DNA of 64,000 nt from Dastarcus helophoroides (Eukaryota > Arthropoda > Insecta > Coleoptera > Bothrideridae). Each line of letters opens with the position of its first letter. Position 1 is the stretch's first letter. A program made the translations under genes and the position numbers. Of the stretch, positions 56,274-64,000 are shown one piece after another. Below the pieces are notes generated by a model, which saw nothing but the letters and a program-made list of their open reading frames with translations, made no database searches and was not told the origin of the DNA. The stretch spans positions 21,850,129-21,914,128 of the forward strand of contig CM053330.1 of the NCBI GenBank assembly GCA_028583605.1, given 5' to 3'.

Positions 56274-56279
56274 TCTAAA

Positions 56280-57300
56280 AAATTTGTACCATTTCTAAGC
56301 ATGTTTAGGTAGCCTAGCATTTGGACTAATTACTATGCAAAAAAACAGACTTTTATCCTTCAAAGTCTAAAAAATATTAAGTTTTTACTGGGCAGTAAAA
56401 CAAATAATTTCCTAAAAAAAATCAAAATGCCTTGGAAAAAACTAGATTTTGCCCAGGGTATGCAGAACATTCTGTCCCCATCGGGAATCATCGCGAGAAG
56501 TGTTTGTTATTTAAAGTGACTTAACATATCAAACAGAATCAAAAAATGCAAAAATATATGGATGCCTTATTTAAAATAGCGAAGTTGGTGTCAGTTTCCG
56601 GTATAACCGGAAGTACCATAACTTTGGGAATATTTTATTTGTGTTAGCCTCGCCGACTTTGCTAAGTTGCCAAATTTTTCAATTTTTTTGATGAGTATTT
56701 CGTCAGATTATAATCGTGGCGATTCCCGGTGGGACACACTGTATAACGGAAACACTGCAAAAAAATAAGAAATATTCCTTTTTCCTTTTCCTTAACGAAC
56801 ATATCCTGTCTCTGGGTACTACTGAGACATACTGTATACAAGTATACAGTATTTTTTTAAGATATTTTTTCTTAAAAAAAACCTTTTAATTAACAAAAAA
56901 ATTTTAAAAAATGTAACGAGGAACGAAGTTAAGTCATCAGAGTTAGGCACTAAATGGCTGAATTGGCAACGCTGATCTTAACATGAATTGTTAACCTGAT
57001 CGACCATGGGAGGGCGCCAAAGCACCGAATGCTATTATAGACAACTCATGCAGCATATTTTCTGTGTGATGACATTTAAATGTTTTTTGTGCACTTAACC
57101 TCAACTTCATGTTATTAAAAAGTTGTCATTTAAACAAATTTAGATAATTTTTTTCTATAAAGTGTATTATGCGGCTGGAAATTTAATTTAACAATAGCTA
57201 TTTGTTGGGTTTGAAGTCAGTATGCATAATTGTAAAGCACATTTCATCGATAAAAAAAATTGCCATAAATAAAATATAAACAAGCACAGGTTTATCGGAG
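56280..57300. other. 5' flank of CWF19L1, no other gene seen
   Basis: A GTATACAG..CTGTATAC-type dyad lies at about 56831-56852. TCAGTA at 57301-57306, eight bases before the ATG, could be an initiator, which would give a very short leader; there is no TATA at -30. Nothing else is recognised. Confidence 0.4.
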
Positions 57301-57308
57301 TCAGTATA

Positions 57309-57328
57309 ATGGACTATAAGCAAAAAAT
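57309..57328 (+). CDS. CWF19L1: CWF19L1 first coding exon, 20 coding bases
   Basis: ATG GAC TAT AAG CAA AAA AT, then donor GTAAGTAT, phase 2. Joined to the acceptor at 60189 it gives [15 protein letters not shown], which fits the start of CWF19L1 proteins, where a few residues precede LLxCGDVEG. Without this exon the next ATG in frame would drop the first strand of the fold. The prediction rests on phase, donor strength and homology length. Confidence 0.72.
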
Positions 57329-60300
57329 GTAAGTATAAATACCTTTAGTCTACTTTCTTAGAGCACAGTTTCTATATAATCAGACAAGATGTGCTAATGC
57401 CAAACGTCTTACACTTTACCACTTTTCGCGCACAACTGCTCAATTGTTTGACTTTTTATTATTTATTGTCAGAGACTATTTATTGCACTGTGCTTTCGTA
57501 AAGTAGTCGATAAAAATTGAATGAATAAATATTTGGGAAAACGCTCGAACCCGTCCAATTTTATTTTTATCTGAATTTTTTTTGTTTTTTTTTTTTGAAA
57601 AAAATTAATACATATGCATACCTGCAGTCAAGTATTAATCTCAACGGGGTAATTTAAATTTTAGGTAGGCCAAACATGTTTTCGATTTAAATTTTCAAAA
57701 AAAATATATAATTTTAAAGATATGTAAAATAAAAAAATGTGACTCTTTCGCGCTAAGGTTATTAGAAAAAAAAAAGATTAAAAAACCAGATAAGTAGCAG
57801 GCTAATCAGACATGTAGACTTTTTTTAAACTTATTGGGAAAAAGTAGAATTTTCGAGTAATCTGATTAAAATCTTTAAAAACATTTTCGTTTTTAAATTT
57901 AGAGATTCTTCTCAATATTTTAATCCAAAATTTCGACTTTTTTCTCAAAATCCGAATTTCTAGAAAAAAGTTCAGATTTCAAGGCAACACATAAAAAATT
58001 AAATAATTTCGGATTTTTTCTGTATTGTCATCTTTTTATTTTGGAAATTTGAAGTTAAGAAAAATTTGAAATGTCAAGAGAACACATCAAGATTAGTCAA
58101 AGTTTTAAGAATGAAATATAAATATTTAGTAAAATTGAACCTTCAAGACTTGAATTGAAATTTTTAGTTTAAGAGAGAAATTTTGAGATTAAAGTCGAAG
58201 TTTTTAGAAAAAAACTAAATTGCGAGAAAAAGTCTACATTTGAAGTCAAAAGTCGCAATTTTAAGACATTGTCGAAATTTGAAATAGAAATTTCAAATTT
58301 CATAATTTAATCCAAAATGTGATTAAAATCCAATTTTCAAAAGTCGACACGTCGAAATAAAAACTGAAATGTCGAGATTAAAATCAAAAGTTAGAAAAAA
58401 AATAAAATATCTTAAAAAAATTATAATACTTTTTTATTTCGGAATAAGAGATGATATTTCGAGAAAGAATTCAAAATTGAACAAATTTTCTTTTGAAATT
58501 TTGGAGTGTTTTGGAATTAAATTTTTCTCTTGAAATTCGCGAAAATTTAAATTTGAAATTTTTGATTTATAAATTTCTTAAAATTTAAGTTGTAACATGG
58601 TTGTTGAAGAATATCGTAAATTATCATTAAATAATAGTTTATATTCTTTTTATATACAGGGTGTCCCATTTTCGGGGGTTTTGACTTATTATTAAAGATA
58701 GGGTGTTAGGATTTTCACTTTACTGTTCTAATTTTTGATCAAATGAAAAATTCCAGTCTCAAATTTGTCAAAGCTGTCTTAGTTTTTAAGCTACAGGGTG
58801 ATTTTTAAAATCTTCACTTTTTAGCCATGCCTTGTGTCTCCATTATGTCTACTTGCATCAAAAAGGTAAAAACTGATCTTGCTACAGATGTTTACATTCA
58901 GTTCAGTGGCGTAGTGAGTCTTTTTCCAAAAAGGAAAAATTTTTGAGATATTAACCAAAGTTGTATTTTTTTAAATGGAATACCCTATATATTATTTTTT
59001 ATGTTGATTAAGCATATTTTGGGCTTTTTAAAGATATATAGTTGTTAGGGTTTATTTTCAAAAACAAGTTTTAAATTCGATATTTTTATAATTTATAGCA
59101 GTAGGCTATGACTAATTTACTAGAAACAAAGGCAAATTTAATAATTATTAAAAGAATTAAACCTTTGAAAAGTAAATTTCAATATTTTCAATTCTGTATT
59201 AAAACTCAATCAATATTGGATATTTCACTTTATTGTAAAAATACAAAAGCTCTATTTAATAAAAACAAGCTGACATTTTTTAAAGATTATTTTCAAAATG
59301 AGAAAACCTTTTTTGAATGCAATATGGGTATATTTTTGTTACTTTTTTTAACTAAATTTACCAGAATTATGGGTCTACGTCGAGTGATTCGGTACGCCCA
59401 ACGAACTCCTTTACGAAGTTCAGTAACATGAAGAAAAAAGGAAATAAAAGGGTTATGGTATACAGGATCATCAACTTGCTCTCTCGTTGAAAAATAGAGA
59501 AAGGTGTTGGTTTAATAAGATTTAAGGCTCAAAGGATTTCAAAAAAATATAAACGCCAATAATGTTTAATACGCAACTGAAAATATAGAAACATTTTAAA
59601 GTAACTTTTGAAAGGTTAAAATTTTTAGAATAATTATGAATTTTACATTTGTTTCTAATAAATTGGTCATAGCCTACTGCTGTAAGTAAATAATAAATTA
59701 TAAAAATATTAGATTTTAAACTTGTTTTTTAAAATAATTTTTGAAAAGCTCAAATTATGCTTAACCAACATATAAAACAATATATGGGGTGTTCCGTTTA
59801 AGAAAATATAATTTTGGTTAGTATCTCAAAAACTTGACTTTCTAGAAGAAAACTGACTACGGCACTGAACTTAACGTAAAAAACTCTAACAAGATCAGTT
59901 TCTACCTTTTTAATATAATAAGGCATAACGAAAATACGAGGCATGGCCAAAAAATAAAGATTTTCAAAATCAGCCTGTAGCTTAAAAATTAAGACAGTCA
60001 AGACAAATTTGAGGCTAAAATCTGTCATTTTATCAAAAAGTAGGATAGTAAAGTAAATATCCCAACACTCTATCTTTACTAATAAATCCAATACCGCCGA
60101 AAAGTACCGAAAATGGGACACCTGTATAGGGTCCTAATTTTTTGTTTTTTAGCATTAGAGACTTTCATAATAATAAACATCGTTTTTAGATTGTTATGTG
60201 GTGATGTTGAAGGAAGATTCAATACTTTATTTTCAAGAGTGGAAAATATAATTAAGAAATCTGGCCAGTTTGATTTACTTTTATGTGTGGGCAATTTTTT

Positions 60301-63300
60301 TGGAATAAATAACAAGGAATTTGATCTTTATAAATTGGGAACCAAAAAAGGTATGTATGAATTTTAATTTGAGCCCTTTAGTCTAATTGTAACCAGTGAC
60401 ATGGTCCACATTAATAATTCTCGAGTGTCTAACATTTGGTTTTTTAAAAAGTGTTGATAAAATTGAGAATATTTTTTAATTTTGCTTTTTCATCGCTATC
60501 GGAGGATTTTGAGTTGGAGTCCCTGGAAGAAAAGGTGAAAAAAAAAGAAAGAAAAAAGTAGCGACTTACCGGTCAGAGATTGCATTATTGTGATGCGGAA
60601 TATAATTTTATACTGTGTGTTCCTATCTAGTGTGCTGCTATCATTTTTTATCATGTTTAGGTTCATTTGATCAATTTTGACCAATATTTTAAGCAAGCAA
60701 TTAGCTAAACATAACCTTAAAAAAATCGTTTTATTGATTTGGTCAATACATATTTGGATCGTATGGTTATATCCGTTATTATTCAAGTAAAAAAAAAATG
60801 ATAAATACAAAAGTTGCATGTATTTTTCTAAATTTTTTAATTACGTTTTCAAAAAACATTTTAACATCACATTACGCATATATGATACAAACATATGGTT
60901 TTTTAAATGGAACATTATGTATATTATTCGATTTGTGGAAAGAAATTTTTGTACTGATTCCAATGATATTTCCATGTTTTACAACAATCACATTAGCTTC
61001 CAGGCATTATTAATTATTTAGTTTTTGAATAAAATTTGTAACATCAGCTTAGGAACAAAATTTTGCTATCTACACTACGTAAATAGTTTTTGAACACGGC
61101 AAAACACGTTTGAATATATTCTGATCTCAACGTGGCTGATTCTCTGGCACGAATAACTATTTCCGTTTTGGGTAGAAGCGCATAGGTGAACCTTAATAAA
61201 ATAGTGGTCATTTACAAGCTTATGAAGAGTAGTATCATTGTGAGTTAAAATTAATCTGGTTCGTAGAACGCTTCTTGGAAGAATAATAATTCGAAGTTAT
61301 AAAGAACGACAGAAACTCCAAAAACTGCAAAACACTGTTTTTGGGCAATATTTTCTATGACTTTTTATATTATTTATCTCGTAAAACTTAGATAATAAAA
61401 AAATATATATCTTCAGCTGTACAAAGAGATTTAAAAACATTTTGAAACCGAAACTTTTTTTTTGAATTTGTGATGGGCGGAAAATGGCCCTTAACAACCT
61501 TCCTTCTTTTGAGTCTAACATCGAAGTAATCAATATTTCGACAAAAAGATAGCATTTTTAAAAGTTTTAGCTTCCCCATTTAAAAGTTAAAGCTTCGCGA
61601 AAAACGTAAAACTTAAAAAAATAAAATAAAATAAATCTGTTTAAGCAGAAAATAAAAAAAAAAGAAATTTGAAAGTTTAAACCCACAAATTTACGAAAAC
61701 GTTTTTCAGAAATATGTGAAAACTATTAAACGATTAAACTTTAAAAAAAATATATCAAATGAAATTTATAGAAACTTAAAATTTTCATTTTCAAGTCCAA
61801 ATTAAGGAAAAAAGTAAAATTTGAAACAATCTGAATTTTAAATAAAAAATCGAAATTTCGCAAATAAAAGACTACATATTCATTTCGAATAAAGTTAAAA
61901 TCTCCAGAAAAACTCGAAATTTTCGGGAAAAACTAAGTATCGCACATGTAATTTTAAGAAAAAAATCTATTGCTAACACATGGCAGCACTTTTAAACTAT
62001 ATTTTTGTTCTTTTTATTAATAAATAAAAATTGCGAAGAGATAAGCGCCCTCCTTTGTGGGAAAAAATAAATTGTTAAGTTAATATTGATCGACTTGAAA
62101 AGGGGCCAAAGAAGAGGATTGTCCCAGGCAGCAAAAGCTCTAGGGGCGCCATTGACGCTGCGTAATTTTTTATAGGGTTAAAGTGATCGGTTAGAATTAG
62201 TCGGATGAGCCTTTTACATTAAAAAATAGAATGAATAAAAAATTATCAAGATTTCAAAAATCATATTTTCGATGTGCATTGTATTCACAAACTTGGGCAG
62301 ATTTCAAAAACATAATAATATACAGTGTTCCATTTAAAAATCAAAAGTTAATATCATTTTTGGCAAAACTGACAGCTATTGAAATATCATTTTAATGTTA
62401 AAAATTGATCTCTTATAACTATTATTTTATTTTCACGAATAAAGAAAGTAAGCCATAAGTCTGTTATAGTCGTTATAAACGCCTAACGAAATACAAAGTT
62501 TATCCTAAAAACGAAGACTTTCAAAATGTAATAATTTTAGGAATCTTTGATTTGATAAAAAAGTAGGACACGCCAAAACCCTGTATTTAATAATAATTCC
62601 AATACCCCCAAAAAGTGCCGTAAATGGAACACCCTCCACATCATCCGAGGTAGAATTGTTAAATTTGAGAGCTAAATAGTACTGTTTAAGAGTATCAGAA
62701 TTATTCAACATTGGTTGATAAACATTTTCTTTCAGTTCCAGTTGCAACATATATTTTGGGCCCAAATAAGGAAGATAATTTACAGTGTTATCCAGAGGAT
62801 GAATCGGAATTGTGTGAAAATGTGTATTACTTGGGTATTATACACCTTTTTGTCATGTATAATTAACAAAATTGATAATTTTAGGCAAAAGAGGACTGTA
62901 CACAAGTAGCAAAGGATTAAAAATAGCTTATCTAAGTGGAGTATATAATGAAAATTCAAAAGAAAAGTATAATTATAGTAAAGAAGATGTTACAGAGTTA
63001 TATGATATTTGTGTAAAGGGTAATGCGTCTTTTAGGGGGGTTGATATCCTTTTGACGTCTCAATGGCCCAACAATATAGTAAAAGATAACCCCAAGGTAA
63101 CTAAATTTTAATAAATTGTTATTTAAAATACATTTTTTTATTGAAAACTCCTTAAATCTTTTATTTTCAGGAGACTATTAAAACTTCTTATTCAACAGAT
63201 TTAATTAGTTGGTTGGTGATGAAAATAAAACCTAGATATATTGTTAGCGGTATGGAAGGTATTTATTATGAACGCCCTCCGTTTAGATGTCCCAATTTGG

Positions 63301-64000
63301 GCGATCATGACCCTACTTTGGAAATAGTGACGCGATTCATTGGTTTAGCTAGGGTTGGCAACCCTAATAAGGCAAAGTGGCTATATGCCCTTAATGTTAT
63401 TCCATTGAATAAAATGAAAATTGCTGATTTGGTTCAAAAAACAATTGACGAGACCGCATGTCCATATAACTTTTCAGATCTTGAAAGCACAGGTAAGAAA
63501 AATGCGGTCTGATTACATTCGTCAGATTTACTTAATATTTTTACAGTGTTTGATAAGAAAAGGTCAGCTACGGGTTCCATGCAATTTTTTTATGACACTT
63601 CTGCAAAAGACGAAGATGGAGCAAAGAAGAAATATAAGAAACAGAAAGTAGAATTCGATCAGTCTAAATGCTGGTTTTGTTTAGCTAGTCCATCAGTAGA
63701 AAAACATTTAATAATAACTGTTGGAACATTCTCATATCTAGCTCTAGCAAAAGGTAACATGCCATTTTCTTACATTTTTATGATATTTTTATTGTCAATA
63801 AATATTTGCAGGTGGAATTGTAGAGGAACATTTCTTAATTTGTCCAATAGAACATTACCAAAGTAGTCTGGGACATCCTAATGAAGTAGCACAAGAAATA
63901 AAACAATTTAAGGAAGCTTTGAGAAAGTTTTATGGAAGAAGAGATCAGGTGCCAGTATTTTTTGAAAGAAATTACAAAACTTCTCACATGCAACTACAAG
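57309..64000 (+). CDS. CWF19L1: CWF19-like protein 1 (CwfJ family), runs off the window
   Basis: Exons: 57309-57328, 60190-60350, 62736-62834, 62885-63096, 63171-63492, 63547-63753, 63812-64000+. All introns are GT-AG and all phases agree. The N-terminal part is the metallophosphoesterase-like domain of the Drn1/CWF19L1 family: [90 protein letters not shown]. The CwfJ C-terminal (HIT-like) domain follows: [28 protein letters not shown] and [13 protein letters not shown] at the window edge. Family members act with the lariat-debranching enzyme and late spliceosomes in the nucleus. About 404 residues are present; known members are about 500-540, so one or more exons lie outside. Confidence 0.92.
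57840..58600. repeat. A+T-rich GAAATTT-type degenerate repeat tract in CWF19L1 intron 1
   Basis: Words such as AAATTTCGAC, AGAAATTTTGAGATTAAAGT and GAAATTTTGGAG recur. The tract abuts the left end of the foldback element at 58660. Confidence 0.5.
58660..60127. mobile_element. 1.47-kb foldback element, family C, in CWF19L1 intron 1
   Basis: It starts TATACAGGGTGTCCCATTTT and ends AAAATGGGACACCTGTATAG. The arms are inverted over about 490 bases (left 58660-59150, right about 59640-60127). Matched landmarks include TAGCAGTAGGCTATGACTAA/TGGTCATAGCCTACTGCTGTA, GATTAAGCATATTTTGGG and its inverse, and AGCCATGCCTTG and its inverse. The centre (59150-59640) has short frames without recognised motifs. 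A right-arm fragment of the same family recurs at 62505-62640. The element's right end lies only about 60 bases before the exon 2 acceptor (60189). Confidence 0.82.
60351..62160. other. first part of CWF19L1 intron 2, no gene seen
   Basis: A+T-rich, with GAAATTT-type text at 61640-61950. Overlapping short frames on both strands at 60.5-61.0 kb are low-complexity and have no domain. Confidence 0.45.
62165..62640 (+). repeat. tandem fragments of foldback families A and C
   Basis: 62165-62480 is a diverged family A right arm (GGGCAGATTTC..AAAACATAATAATATACAG, TTCCATTTAAAAATCAAAAG). 62505-62640 matches the right end of family C (GTAGGACACGCC, AATACCCCCAAAAAGTGCCG, AATGGAACACCC). Confidence 0.6.

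Noticed and set aside
59108..59431. 107-codon + strand frame in the centre of foldback family C
   Set aside because: Lys/Phe/Ile-rich low-complexity text without transposase motifs.
60496..61021. Overlapping frames on both strands
   Set aside because: Inside CWF19L1 intron 2, mutually exclusive, A+T-driven, no motif.

Overview
The window is A+T-rich nuclear DNA from an insect. It has spliced genes with GT-AG introns and insect-type cuticle/matrix genes, plus a dense load of decayed BEL/Pao, LINE, Penelope-like, mariner/Tc1, hAT and foldback elements. I cannot place it to order from sequence alone; a beetle-like genome is plausible but unproven.

Three genes can be rebuilt exon by exon. (1) A large + strand gene, 14569-39645, has 13 coding exons (1319 codons plus stop) and encodes a secreted/membrane protein. 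Its order is signal peptide, four PAN/apple modules, a Gly/Pro/Tyr/Arg-rich linker, a fifth PAN module, a ZP domain, a furin-type RKRR site and a C-terminal membrane helix. This is the architecture of NompA, the apical matrix protein linking mechanosensory dendrites to cuticle. (2) A - strand two-exon gene, 46346-47614, encodes a secreted 399-residue protein with five chitin-binding (CBM14/peritrophin-A) modules in an A-B-A-B-C order. (3) A + strand gene, 57309 to beyond the window end, encodes CWF19L1, an RNA lariat/splicing-associated protein. Its first coding exon holds only 20 coding bases.

Region by region: 1-10.8 kb is repeats, including a 3.87-kb hAT-type element with a perfect 8-bp target duplication, filled with GAAATTTC-type arrays. 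11.3-12.6 kb is a broken mariner. 13.1-13.3 kb is an orphan heat-shock-type promoter on the - strand with no recognisable coding region after it. 14.5-39.6 kb is the nompA-like gene, whose introns hold a SINE, hairpin elements, a Penelope-like remnant, hAT MITEs, foldback elements and two copies of one LINE. 39.8-41.4 kb is a hAT MITE split by a Tc1-like element. 43.9-45.6 kb holds two more transposase remnants. 46.3-47.6 kb is the CBM14 gene. 49.1-54.4 kb is a 5'-truncated, disabled BEL/Pao element on the - strand. 57.3-64 kb is CWF19L1, with a 1.47-kb foldback element in its first intron.

The nompA-like and CBM14 genes both concern chitin/apical extracellular matrix, but nothing shows that they are co-regulated. 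The most unusual observations are the orphan heat-shock promoter, the heat-shock-element-like satellite inside the hAT element, and introns in the nompA linker whose two ends carry the same GATAG|GTA junction.
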